60,000 nt of DNA from Hydractinia symbiolongicarpus. Lineage: Eukaryota > Cnidaria > Hydrozoa > Anthoathecata > Hydractiniidae. The stretch is from assembly GCF_029227915.1 (NCBI RefSeq), contig NC_079886.1:18454501-18514500 (forward strand), read 5' to 3'. Positions 46,448 to 55,358 of this stretch are shown here, piece by piece (the stretch's first letter is position 1; the number at the start of each line of letters is the position of its first letter). The translations under genes were made by a program, and so were the position numbers. Under the pieces are notes generated by a model, which was given only the letters and a program-made list of their open reading frames with translations, was not told where the DNA came from and made no database searches.

Positions 46448-46931
46448 TTATGCCCCTAGTGCTGGAACACCTAGGTTGTATAAGTCATTTTGAGTAAGAA
46501 CGATCAGCTTTAAGTTAAATATGTATCGCTCGACGAGTCCTACCGCTTTAAGCCTGTTGAAGATGCGTACAGCAATGGGATTGTCGATAACGACTATTTT
46601 CTCCGACTTTGGAAATTTCTCTTTGAACAAAGTCCTCATCCTAGGGATATCGCGTCTTTGAATACACGCTTCATGGTATGGGAAATCGTGGTACTTATCC
46701 TCGACAGGTGTCGTATGTTTACAAAAAATCATAATAACATTATCCTGCGCGGCATCTCTTTCGAAGAGCCTGAATTTCCCGGGACTGTTCCGCGAGATCT
46801 TCATTGAGGAACTCGATATCTTCATTCATATAGTCAACACATTCCTCGCGTTTTATCAAGTCATGTTCAAGAGCCTTAATTTGCTGTTTTGCACTCTAAT
46901 CTTCCTCTGTAATTTTTCGATACAAGACATA
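46448..46931 (-). pseudogene. coiled-coil N-terminus plus conserved globular C-terminus, unknown
   Basis: Probable start at about 46931 (ATAAATATG context). An N-terminal coiled coil (H-D-L-I-K-R-E-E-C ... L-N-E-D-L-A-E-Q) is read in one frame and the C-terminal domain in another, with frame changes near 46890 and 46760. The C-terminal domain contains I-M-I-F-C-K-H-T-T, F-P-Y-H-E-A-C-I-Q-R-R-D and a V-E-R-Y-x-F-N-L-K-L-I segment. The layout resembles DUF3627/KilA-associated C-terminal domains of large DNA viruses, but that is only a resemblance. Confidence 0.45.
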
Positions 46932-46986
46932 TTTATCTTAAAAAGTTTTCAATCAGGGATCTGTATGCATGGACGGTGCTCTATGT

Positions 46987-47012
46987 TTTTGTGGCTTTGA
47001 TAAACCACAAAA
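46987..47012. terminator. TTTTGTGG...CCACAAAA stem-loop
   Basis: An 8-bp stem with the loop CTTTGATAAA, nearly the same as 46411-46438. Located between the ATPase gene and the next minus-strand gene. Confidence 0.55.
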
Positions 47013-47051
47013 CTGCGACTTAATCTTCTAGCGTCACAAGCCATATCTGGA

Positions 47052-47079
47052 AACTGGCGGTGGTGAACCACCGCCAGTT
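47052..47079. terminator. 13-bp perfect stem just after the ATPase stop
   Basis: AACTGGCGGTGGT and ACCACCGCCAGTT flank a 2-base GA loop, starting 12 bp past the stop codon of the minus-strand ATPase gene. Confidence 0.6.
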
Positions 47080-47091
47080 CCATCACATTTT

Positions 47092-47732
47092 TTAAATTTT
47101 CCAGGTCCGAGGGTGCTCCAGTCTCACATACAAGCACGCATGTATGGACTTCCTGAGCTGGGTCTTCATTGACTCCCAATCATCTATCTGGTTCGTTTCC
47201 TGATCGATTATTCTCATATCAGAGTGCTCCGAAGGATACCACACGAACAGCTGTTTTTTCTGGCGACGGAGATTTTTAGGTAAAGCCGTGTATGACTGAG
47301 TTAACAGCCATAAGCTATGCTTCTTGTGTCAGCCGCTGATTGCGAGCTCAAGTGGGGATTGTCTGCGCTTGTCCAGGGATTCGTCGGTAATCATATCGTC
47401 AATGATGAATAGCGTCTCCTCCCCTGTAGGATCCTTGATAGTTGTTCGATCCAATAGAAAAGCTGGTCTTTGGAGTTTATCATGAAAACGTAGGGATCTT
47501 TCCAGAGCTGAGATCTATCGAGGTAAGTCCTATTCCAGCGGATAGTTGGGCATAGGATTACTATGTTGAAGAAATGGTGCTTGTATTCTTTATCGAGTAA
47601 GTCCAAGACTCTTTGCGTTTTCCCACACGAGGTAGGCCCAGTAAAAATTGCGGTATGAGGTTCTTTTGCTATGTCCAGCATTTTACTCAAGTTGTGTATG
47701 CCACCAGGTACACCTAGTCGGAGATATACCAC
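47092..47732 (-). pseudogene. genome-packaging ATPase (FtsK/A32-type)
   Basis: About 210 residues. Walker A is G-P-T-S-C-G-K-T (about 47625-47650); L-F-I-I-D-D-M-I (about 47390) is Walker B; L-W-L-L-T-Q-S-Y follows. It packs DNA into the capsid in Polintons and related viruses. A frameshift near 47430 and an in-frame TGA near 47330 (after L-E-L-A-I-S-G) break it. The start is uncertain because the upstream frame lacks a convincing ATG; the first internal ATG is at about 47683. The downstream neighbour is a conserved coiled-coil gene. Confidence 0.82.
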
Positions 47733-47762
47733 CTGATATACACAAATTTTTCGCTGGGCGGC

Positions 47763-48012
47763 TTACTTCTTCGGGATTATACTCGCGGGGATCCACCCTT
47801 TGCTCACTGCAATCTCACGGCTTCCCCGTCCGGCTGTGAAGTAGGCGATCATCTTCATCACATCGTTCGTGTCAAGCTTGGTAGAGGGGCTAGAGATCCC
47901 TAGGAATCGATTTCCGAGCATTGCGTATGCAAATGTGAACCCAAGGTCCACGACACTTCATAGACCATGTCGATTATCTCCTTCTGTTGGGGTGTAACGT
48001 TTGAACTCATAC
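47763..48012 (-). pseudogene. small conserved protein (homologue of 54933-55358)
   Basis: ATG at 48012 in a TATAATAAAGTATG context. M-S-S-N-V-T-P-Q-Q-K-E-I-I-D opens the frame. A frameshift near 47950 leads into Y-A-M-L-G, K-L-D-T-N-D-V-M-K-M-I-A-Y-F-T-A and ends I-I-P-K-K. Element B has K-I-D-M-K-D-S-L-K-L-A-G-Y-M-T-A in the same position. Function unknown. Confidence 0.5.
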
Positions 48013-48025
48013 TTTATTATAGGCT

Positions 48026-48373
48026 TTATCGCATCTTGAAAAGATCAATTTCGACTTGAGGTTTTTGTTGCTGCTGAGCTGTTGGTGCACGTGGGATATC
48101 CTGCTGAGCTGCTGCAGGTGCGGGCTGCTTAAGCGTAAGGTAGTAGACTCCGGCAACTGCTATGCAAGCTATGACAATGCCACCACCAAGGTAAATACTG
48201 TCCGGGGACTTGGGAGGAACTGCGACAGCTTCCTGACTCTCTTGGGAAGTACTTTTGCCTACGTTTTTCTGCAAGTTGGCCTTGTTCTTGCGATTCCATT
48301 CCGCAAGTCTCTTGCCAGCAGCAACACGGCCCTTGTTCTTCTTGGTAATTACTTGGTTAGTTGCCTCGGTCAT
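48026..48373 (-). CDS. basic one-helix membrane protein
   Basis: An intact 115-residue frame. The N-terminus is basic with K-G-R-V-A-A-G-K-R-L-A-E-W-N-R-K. One membrane helix (G-G-I-V-I-A-C-I-A-V-A-G-V-Y-Y-L) follows, then a Pro/Gln/Ala-rich tail ending V-E-I-D-L-F-K-M-R. The G-R-x-x-x-G-x-R-L-A motif recurs in the upstream gene. In B both are represented by one hybrid gene (54554-54916). Confidence 0.6.
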   Translation of the reverse strand: MTEATNQVITKKNKGRVAAGKRLAEWNRKNKANLQKNVGKSTSQESQEAVAVPPKSPDSIYLGGGIVIACIAVAGVYYLTLKQPAPAAAQQDIPRAPTAQQQQKPQVEIDLFKMR

Positions 48374-48485
48374 TTCTTATAACTCGTTGGAGTTACAGAA
48401 TCACTTCTTTTTTACATTAAGATGAATGGTTAGACCCGGATCCTCAAGGATTTCCATGGTCTCTTTTATCCCCGTGAGTATGGTC

Positions 48486-48707
48486 TCAGGAGTGTTTAAA
48501 TCTCTCAAAATATCTCAAAAGCTCTCTAAATGTCATGGGTTCTTTCTTGGGCGGAGCTCTTCCAAGCTTTCTCTCCCTCATCAGTGCCGCTAGTCTGTGC
48601 CCCTGGGCAACCCTCCCCGGGTGCTTTTTGTGTACTTCAACAATTTTTTCGACGATCTCGGGTTGCTGTTTGTGTTGGTTGATAATAATACTACACGCGC
48701 TGCTCAT
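48486..48707 (-). CDS. small basic protein with GRVAxGxRLA motif
   Basis: Probable ATG at 48707, overlapping the end of the upstream gene. About 73 residues with H-P-G-R-V-A-Q-G-H-R-L-A-A-L-M-R-E-R-K and many lysines and arginines. Could bind DNA or the capsid interior; no experimental family known to me. Paralogous over the motif to 48026-48373. Confidence 0.5.
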   Translation of the reverse strand: MSSACSIIINQHKQQPEIVEKIVEVHKKHPGRVAQGHRLAALMRERKLGRAPPKKEPMTFRELLRYFERFKHS

Positions 48708-49290
48708 CTTTTTGTTGCTCTTCATCAACCTTCTCTTCAACCACTTTTTGGACGTTGAGAGTTGTGTATTATTAATGGTATGCGCGACAATAAGCAGAGG
48801 TGTCAACAACTTGCCAAACGCTGAGAAAACGAGAATTCCCAAGTCGGCCATACTATCCCTGATGATAGGGTCCTCTTCAATATCTTAGCGGAGGGTCTCG
48901 GGGCTAACGAGAGGCACAAAGTTTCCTATAACCTTCGTGTACATACTTATGGCATGATTTGAAAGTGCCTTGGCAGTTTTCTCTCCTTTCTCCTGGAGTT
49001 CACGTATAACGAATTCAGCATGCATCTTATCGATCACCTCGTCTGATGCTTTATAAAATACAGGCCTCGGTACATTTTTTCGGTAGTAGGTGGGCTTTAC
49101 CCTTGTGAATAGCATCTTTCAAAACCTGTCGCTTGTTTTCACGTTGATGAGTCGCTTCTGCTGGAGTATCTACAATATCGAAGATGTGTGCAATATCCTG
49201 AACCATATTTATTATACGGCGATAACGAAAGAAGCAAATTAGGTTCAAGACGTTTGGCAGTAGCACGGCGATTAGTAAAAATATGTACAT
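48691..49290 (-). pseudogene. RELQEKG membrane protein, element A (unsplit version of the gene A interrupts in B)
   Basis: ATG 49290, TAG 48691-48693, 200 codon lengths. N-terminal membrane helix F-L-L-I-A-V-L-L-P-N-V-L, then F-F-R-Y-R-R and a helical region. Two compensating frameshifts (about 49075 and 48745) and an in-frame TAA before D-I-E-E-D-P-I-I-R-D interrupt it. The middle carries H-A-E-F-V-I-R-E-L-Q-E-K-G-E-K-T-A-K-A-L-S and the end is acidic (D-E-E-Q-Q-K-D-E-Q-R-V). The match with 38012-38196 plus 54147-54547 proves the split of the B copy. Confidence 0.65.
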
Positions 49291-49374
49291 TTGTCTTGTG
49301 TACTCGATCAAGCACACAAAACTGCATTCTAACTAGGTTATATATCGATTGCCCTGCTTTTGATTATCCTCGAC

Positions 49375-49805
49375 CTACATGGGCTGCATGTTTGTGTAGT
49401 TGAGCCTCGCGAGTTGCACTTCTTCGCTTGAATATACCCCGTTCTCTCTATATTTAATGGGGATTTTATGATCGAATTCCCAATGCCTCCTATTGTTCCA
49501 GCTTCTCCCGTCTCTGAATTGAGCTTGGATATGTCCAATAAATGTGCAAATGTCGCACCCCAGGTACTCAGTAGAGGCTATCTCTGTATCATATTTTACA
49601 GCAACGCGAATCCTATCCAGAATAAGTTTATCCTGATACCCAGGGAAATCACAATCCTTACAACGACCATGATATTTTCGATGATGGCATTTTACTCCTT
49701 CCTTATATCCTTTATGCATATCAAGACTTCGCCTTTCTTGTCGATCCTAAAATTATTCAAAGATAAAGGGTGTTTGCTTTTCATGCACTTTTTAGTCTCC
49801 TTCAT
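49375..49805 (-). pseudogene. HNH endonuclease with N-terminal Cys segment
   Basis: Start at ATG 49805. The N-terminus (K-K-C-M-K-S-K-H-P-L-S-L-N-N-F-R) resembles the zinc-ribbon-like lead found in phage and virus HNH proteins. A frame change near 49700 follows. The C-terminal part has Y-L-G-C-D-I-C-T-F-I-G-H-I-Q, F-R-D-G-R-S-W-N and W-E-F-D-H-K-I-P-I, then N-Y-T-N-M-Q-P-M: the D-H ... N pattern of HNH. It lies between the polymerase and the membrane-protein gene; the same interval in B (37999-38012) has no such gene, so it is an A-specific insertion. Confidence 0.75.
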
Positions 49806-49819
49806 ATTTGTTTTGTTGC

Positions 49820-49844
49820 TTTTGTGAAGTAGTGCTTCACAAAA
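49820..49844. terminator. TTTTGTGAAG/CTTCACAAAA stem-loop after polymerase gene
   Basis: A 10-bp perfect stem with loop TAGTG, 24 bp past the polymerase stop codon on the minus strand. Confidence 0.6.
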
Positions 49845-49867
49845 CCCCGGACAAACCCCCACTACTC

Positions 49868-52800
49868 TTACATAAGTGGAGAGGTGTGCACGTTATCCTC
49901 ATGTACAACTCTCTTATCATAGAACGCCGATAGCTCCAGCTTGTTTTGCTCATACGTGATCATCTCCTGGTTATGCACCCGGAAGCCTACATTTTTAGCG
50001 GTATCTAGCTTGCCTTTCAGTGCTCCCATATACCTTGACCAAGTTACTTCATTCTGCCTTTTCGATATTCCCTTACAGGAGAATTTCGTACCTTCTAACC
50101 CTTCGAAAAAATAGCACTTGGCTGTCAATGCAATCATCCTAGACCCGATGAATTCAGGTTTGAACAACCCTCCCGTTCGACTCAAGTGCTTGTCAGTAAC
50201 AAGCCAATTTTTCACGTCTTTATCGTACTGCTCAAGTAGTTCAGGACGAACGACCTCTCGCAGCTCTTCTCCAGAGATGGCAAAATAAGCGCTATCTGTA
50301 TCCATATAAATGTACTCAAAATCTCGGCGATCTACGTACTTATTCAGAAAATCATAATAGAACTCCAGCATGCGCAACTTGGCTAATTGGTAAACATATA
50401 TCCCACATTGATAAGCTCGATCGATGGAAACCCCTTGCTTCCCCCTTCTCACCTCGTACGCGACTCCAATCTCTTCCAAATCCTCCAGGTATGGGCTTCT
50501 CATTGCCGCATCTACCACCTTCTCATCCCTGGTAAAGGTGGTGTTGGCATGCCTTGCCAGGTCTTCTATCATTTTTCCATAGAAGCTGTTGCCTTTCAAC
50601 TTTGCTGTATCGCCCGTGATGCGCTTGTCGGGGTCTTTATCTGCTTGGCGCCGCGCATCCGCAATCTCTTCTGGGAACCACGCAAATGGTTTACCCCTTG
50701 AGTACTTGAGTAGCTGGTGGCAGGCCGTGACTACTAAACCACGCTCCAGATACCACTTGAGCAGGTCTGTACACAGCAGGATCTTCTCCGCTTTCATCAG
50801 CCCCATGAGCTTCCTAGTGCCGGGGATACGTTTTCGCCCGGTCTTGGTCAAATGATCGTGCATGTGCTGCGGTATTTGGCTATCAGGGATCTCCTTCAAC
50901 ACAAATAACGGGTCCATTTCGCTGAACTTGTCGTACAGCGGCAGGCACTTCTATATCAACTTGGGCAAAACCAAAGAGCGACCCATCTTGAACACCTTGC
51001 ACCAGAGCCTCCAATCCTCCAACGGGGTCTTCCATCTTTATCAGTTTCTCCTTCCCACAAGGGAAGTCCTGCAGCAGGGTGCTAGGGTAAAGCATGTTCG
51101 TGTCATAACCTAGTATGGTCTTGCACTCGCGTGGGCTGTCATGGATGTGAGATCTTATGGCTGTCACATTTCGCTCATGATACCTACGGAAGACGATAGC
51201 GGGGCCACCTACCATACGTGTTTGCAGAAGATCATAACCCTCGTTCTTGGTACACTCGTCGCACGTTTTTTTAACCTCTATGCAGGAGTTACACCGGGCT
51301 TTGAAACAATTGTCTTGACATTTGTGCGTGCAGGGGTCCCCCGGTGCATAAAGCTCTATTTCGGGGTTCAAGCGCAGAGATTTGTTCAGAACGTATCGCA
51401 TCGATACACCTGGTATACTCACCTTCATAGTACGTGTTGCGAGTCTTGTCAACAGCTTCGATAAAGGTATCACGTCCGCCAGGTTGTATTCCGCCAACCA
51501 ATCCATCATAGTAACACACACCCTCTTGTAGAAGACATCCCGGAACGCCTGGTAATCTTCGGGCGAGAGGGTGTTTTTACCGCTAAGGTTGCTATAGAAG
51601 GCCTCATGATCGACGGGGCCAATATGATTCAGCTTGTCATATCTAGACAGCCACTCGTATGGCAACACGAGCTTTTTGAGTTTGCAATCCAACGACTTGC
51701 ACCAACCTTCATAGCTCATCCCGGGCGGTAGAAAGTTTTTAATATCTATGAATTTGAACTTTGAAGTGGTGAGGAACATGTAGTCATTATTCTTTTTTGC
51801 TACGTTAATCTTATCCTCGTCATCATCCGCAATTCGCTCGACAAAGTACCGCTTGATCAGGTTGATATCATACTTACCACTGTTAAAACCTATCACCGTC
51901 ACTTGGTTGACCCAATCGTTCCAGGCGTCCTGGTATCAGTATGGCAGCATGTCAAAATCGTCAGGCCTTGGGTACACTCTCTCAACTTCTTCAACGATGA
52001 GGGCCTGCCTTTTCTCCAGCTCCTTAACGAACTGTTTAACCAAAATCTTGGAATCATGGTGCTCGATTAATGTTGGATTTTCGTTGAGGCTGTCGTGAAC
52101 AGCTACACTTACTGGCGTATGCTCAGATAGATATGTTAGATCTGCTGTTTGTCGCTGATTCAATGGTGCTAGGAGGGCCTCAAAACCGAACACGATGTAG
52201 TGAGGGTAGGGTCGAAATTCTTTCTTGAAGCATCTCTTGATTTTTGGTGGGTTCTCGCACTCCCATGCTGTGACAAGGTTATACCCTGATCCCACTATGA
52301 AGTCTTCCTTCCACTTAGTTGCAATGTACAAATTCTTGTCTGCATTGGATCTATTTGTTTGGCAGAGACATCCGTGCCACTTGCAGCCGTTGTATTCGTA
52401 TACTGTCTTCGAAATTGGCTCATAACCGTCAACTTTATACACCTCGCGCTTTAGATCATCTCGCAGCACTCGTTCTCCTCCATGTCCACAGAGTGTATGA
52501 TGTATGTGTCTACCTGTGTTTGCTCAGCCATCGCTTCTATCCACTGACATGCCGCATAGCTAAAACCCTTATCGGGGTAAAAGACCTTTTCTGATTTGCT
52601 CGGCATGCACTCGACCTTTTTGCCTTTGCAAATGATCGTAGTCTTGGCACCTTTGCACTCGTCCTGTTTATGTCGCGTGAGGTTGTTGCTTTGCGTGAAC
52701 CGTTGATTACAAACCTCGCATTCCCAATGTTGCGTTAAAACATCCAGATTTTTGATGAAAAAACAGTGGCCATACAACATACCAAGATTGATCGTTTCTA

Positions 52801-53843
52801 ACCCTTTTTTGTACTGGTTCTGTCCATAGACGAGCCGCCATGGTGCCTTGTCAGTGTTCGTCTTCGGTTCAAATACTCTGATGTTAATCTTGAATCGTTT
52901 GGCAATACCCTCGAAATCGACAAGCTTTGTTGGGCGCACATCTTCTCGCTTTAGCTTGGGGTCCTCATAGTACTCACGAGCCAGTTTAAGGGCTGGCCTT
53001 GTCAAGAACTTTTCACGTTGCGTTCGCTCTTCCCGGCAATGAACGGGTAGGCATCTCCAGAAGCACAAGCTGTCTATTCTTTCGTCTGTCATGTCAAAGC
53101 TGTAGATGCACCTTTTGCCGCGCAACCAGTCCGGAAGAAGTCCTCATCGAAGTAGGGTCTCTCTTGATGAAATTATTTTGATCTGCAAGTGCTTGAAGAC
53201 AATTTTGCTCTCGTACGATTCCGGGGTCTCGATGGTTCTGTCAGGTGGTAGATAGGCCTTGGTCCAAAACTCCGCATCTTCCAGATCCAAACGCTTCATC
53301 TCGCATTGCTCTATGAAGGCTTCGATTTCTGCAATGCTCGATAATGACTTGGCGCTCTTGGACTTGTGGTAATCAGACACGTAACCACCACCTTGGTAAA
53401 TATCACAGTTGAAACTGTAGACCACAGTGACTCTCATATCGATATGAGGCGTGATTTTTTGCATTACCGCATCTGTCAGTGGTTGGTTTAGATTCTCATT
53501 GAATTGCCATGTCTTTACACGATTTCCGTCTTCTAGCATCTGTGCGTCATGTTCATCGAATATGTGCCGGATATCCTCTATACCTTCGGGGTTCGTGGGT
53601 TGCTTAGATTCCTTTGCGAACATGTGTTCGAGGTCGGCGATTCCCTGGTATTCATCTTCGATGGTGATCTGCTGGACTTCATCGTGGAGCGTCCAACCTC
53701 TCGAGATTCGCTCCTTCGCTTTGTTATAGTAGTACGGTATCCCGCACGCTCCGCAGTTGATCAGCGAGAGCGTCCCGTGTTGCTGCTACTGGTGCTGACA
53801 CGGTTTCATATAGTTTACCTATAGCTTTCCTGAACCAATTCAT
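49868..53843 (-). pseudogene. protein-primed-type DNA polymerase B with long N-terminal region, element A
   Basis: About 1,320 codons from ATG 53843 (context TTATAATAAAGATG) to stop 49868-49870. Order: N-terminal M-N-W-F-R-K ... A-T-R-D-A-L-A; a middle domain; C2H2-like finger (C-E-V-C-N-Q-R-F ... L-T-R-H-K, about 52710); V-Y-E-Y-N-G-C-K-W-H-G-C (about 52380); F-G-F-E-A-L-L exonuclease motif (about 52170); G-F-N-S-G-K-Y-D (exo II, about 51890); D-T-N-M-L-Y-P (about 51100); K-L-K-G-N-S-F-Y-G-K (about 50590); Y-M-D-T-D-S (50291-50308). Frame breaks lie near 53755, 53150, 52460, 51930 and 50920. All catalytic motifs remain readable in pieces. It is of a different lineage from B's polymerase. Confidence 0.88.
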
Positions 53844-53895
53844 CTTTATTATAAGTGGATTTCGATTTCAATTAGCACGGTCGGGCTTCGAATAT

Positions 53896-54144
53896 GGGAA
53901 TTCCCCTACTTGATTGCGCATGCGCTAAATTTTGTTGAAGTCAGCATTATTACTTTTGGCGTGTGCGCATGCGTTAGATTGATCGGGGAGCGGAATTTAT
54001 CGGATTTATTTTCGGATGCTGTCGGATTTACCGATTTTGGGTGGGAAGGGGCTGGGGTGGGGGTGGAGGTGGTGGAAGCGGAGTTTTGACGGGGTAAAGG
54101 TGTGAAAGGAAGTCAAAACGTCTTATTTTCATTCCCTAATAGTA
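53896..54144. repeat. right terminal inverted repeat of element A
   Basis: Reverse complement of 38198-38446. Carries the G-rich strand of the tract (54039-54075, many GGG/GGGG runs) and the two NRF-1-like palindromes. Ends CATTCCCTAATAGTA. Confidence 0.93.
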
Positions 54145-54146
54145 AT

Positions 54147-54547
54147 CCCCTTCGCAAAGGTAAAGGGTACCTACTGCCGAAAAAACGTTCCGAGGGGTTT
54201 GTTGACAAGGTCCCGGAGGAGGCTATTGACAAAGTACATACCGAGTATGTGCAGCGAGAACTCCAGGAGAAAGGGCAGAGGACTGCAAGGGCACTTTCCA
54301 CGCATGTTATTAGCTTATATGCCAGCATGGTTAGGAATTTTGTCGACATTGACTCTGTTGACGAGTTACCTCGAGATATCGAGGAAGACCCAATTATCAG
54401 GGATTACAGATTTGGGAATACTCGTATAGTGCACTATTGGGAGGTGCCTAGCCCCCTCCCTATAGCGGGTCATACAGCCAGACATATGGGTAAAAAAAAC
54501 AGGAGGATGCGGAGAAGGAGGTAGATACGGCGGAGACTGTTCTATAA
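54147..54547 (+). pseudogene. element B RELQEKG membrane protein, 3' part
   Basis: Continues the gene begun at 38012: P-L-R-K-G-K-G-Y-L-L-P-K-K, V-Q-R-E-L-Q-E-K-G-Q-R-T-A-R-A-L-S, and D-I-E-E-D-P-I-I-R-D, with a frameshift after that point and an acidic end before TAA at 54545-54547. It has no start of its own; the 16 kb of element A separate it from its 5' part. Confidence 0.78.
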
Positions 54548-54553
54548 GAATAA

Positions 54554-54916
54554 ATGAGTGAAGAGGAACAAAACCAAGAGGAGAGATTCATTACAAAGCC
54601 GCCAAAGTATCCGGGAAGGATTGAGCAAGGACACAAGTTAGCGGCACTGATGAAGAAGAGGAAGGAAGAAATGAAACAACAAAAGGGTATTGTAGAGCCT
54701 GCAGTCAAAATCTCTTCTGGGACCAGTGCCGTACGATCGATGGACAGTGTCCACATCTATGGGGTAGGAACGATAGCCGTGCTTGCCATAGGTGTCGGGG
54801 TCTGGTATAATTTTGGCAGGGCTGGGAATGACGCCCAAAACACCACACCGGCGGGCAAACAGGGCGAAACCCCGCCTCAGATTGACATCTTCAAGATGCA
54901 ATGTTTTTTTTGCTAA
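54554..54916 (+). CDS. basic one-helix membrane protein, hybrid of two A-type genes
   Basis: ATG in AAGAATAAATG. An intact 120-residue frame. The N-terminus with Y-P-G-R-I-E-Q-G-H-K-L-A-A-L-M-K-K-R-K matches A's 48486-48707 protein. The membrane helix (Y-G-V-G-T-I-A-V-L-A-I-G-V) and end (Q-I-D-I-F-K-M-Q) match A's 48026-48373 protein. A deletion by recombination between the two shared motifs, or an ancestral single gene split in A, explains it. Confidence 0.6.
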   Translation: MSEEEQNQEERFITKPPKYPGRIEQGHKLAALMKKRKEEMKQQKGIVEPAVKISSGTSAVRSMDSVHIYGVGTIAVLAIGVGVWYNFGRAGNDAQNTTPAGKQGETPPQIDIFKMQCFFC

Positions 54917-54932
54917 AAATAACACCTAATAA

Positions 54933-55358
54933 ATGGCAAGTAAACATGATAAAAATATGAGTCCAAAGGAAACCATGATTATTGATGCTTTGTGGGAGTC
55001 TGTCAGACTCGTCTCATACACAATTTTGATTGCTATGGGTGAAAAAAAGGCCCTGGGGGTTTACAGGCTGAGTGTTAAGATAGATATGAAGGACAGTTTG
55101 AAACTAGCCGGCTACATGACGGCCGCGTTCTTATTCGACGAATATGCGATCAAGCAGGGGGGGGGGGGGGGGTACAAAAAGTCTTTAATAGCTCCGAAAT
55201 ATACTGCATGCTATGGTTTCTATATCTCCCGAAAATATAGAAAATATGGAAGAGAAAAAATGTCTTGTGTGTTCAAAATCCAATTAAATATGTTCAAGTC
55301 AAAGGGCAAAGGTCTGACAAAAACATGCATTCCCTGCTTTGATCTCGGGAGAATTTAA
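54933..55358 (+). pseudogene. small conserved protein (homologue of 47763-48012), element B
   Basis: ATG in CCTAATAAATG. The N-terminal 75 residues include K-I-D-M-K-D-S-L-K-L-A-G-Y-M-T-A-A-F-L-F. After a 14-G run (55157-55170) the frame continues in sequence without resemblance to A, so the real end is probably near the G-run and the length there is unreliable. Confidence 0.45.

Larger units (their letters stand above)
38198..54144. mobile_element. Maverick/Polinton-like element A (15.9 kb, complete ends)
   Basis: Bounded by 249-bp inverted repeats (38198-38446 and 53896-54144) with about ten mismatches. Between them lie polymerase B, packaging ATPase, major capsid protein, penton-like protein, integrase remnant and about a dozen smaller genes, which is the Polinton gene set and size. 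It interrupts a gene of element B. CCCGTA (38191-38196) and CCCCTT (54147-54152) occupy the same codon positions of the split gene and may be a decayed 6-bp target duplication. No cysteine protease was recognised. Confidence 0.85.

Noticed and set aside
38198-54144. Perfect 6-bp target-site duplication for element A
   Set aside because: Only an imperfect pair (CCCGTA/CCCCTT) is present. It is mentioned as a candidate, not annotated as a site.
55157-55170. Glycine-rich domain in element B protein
   Set aside because: It is a 14-base G homopolymer, prone to slippage, so the encoded glycines and downstream frame are not reliable.
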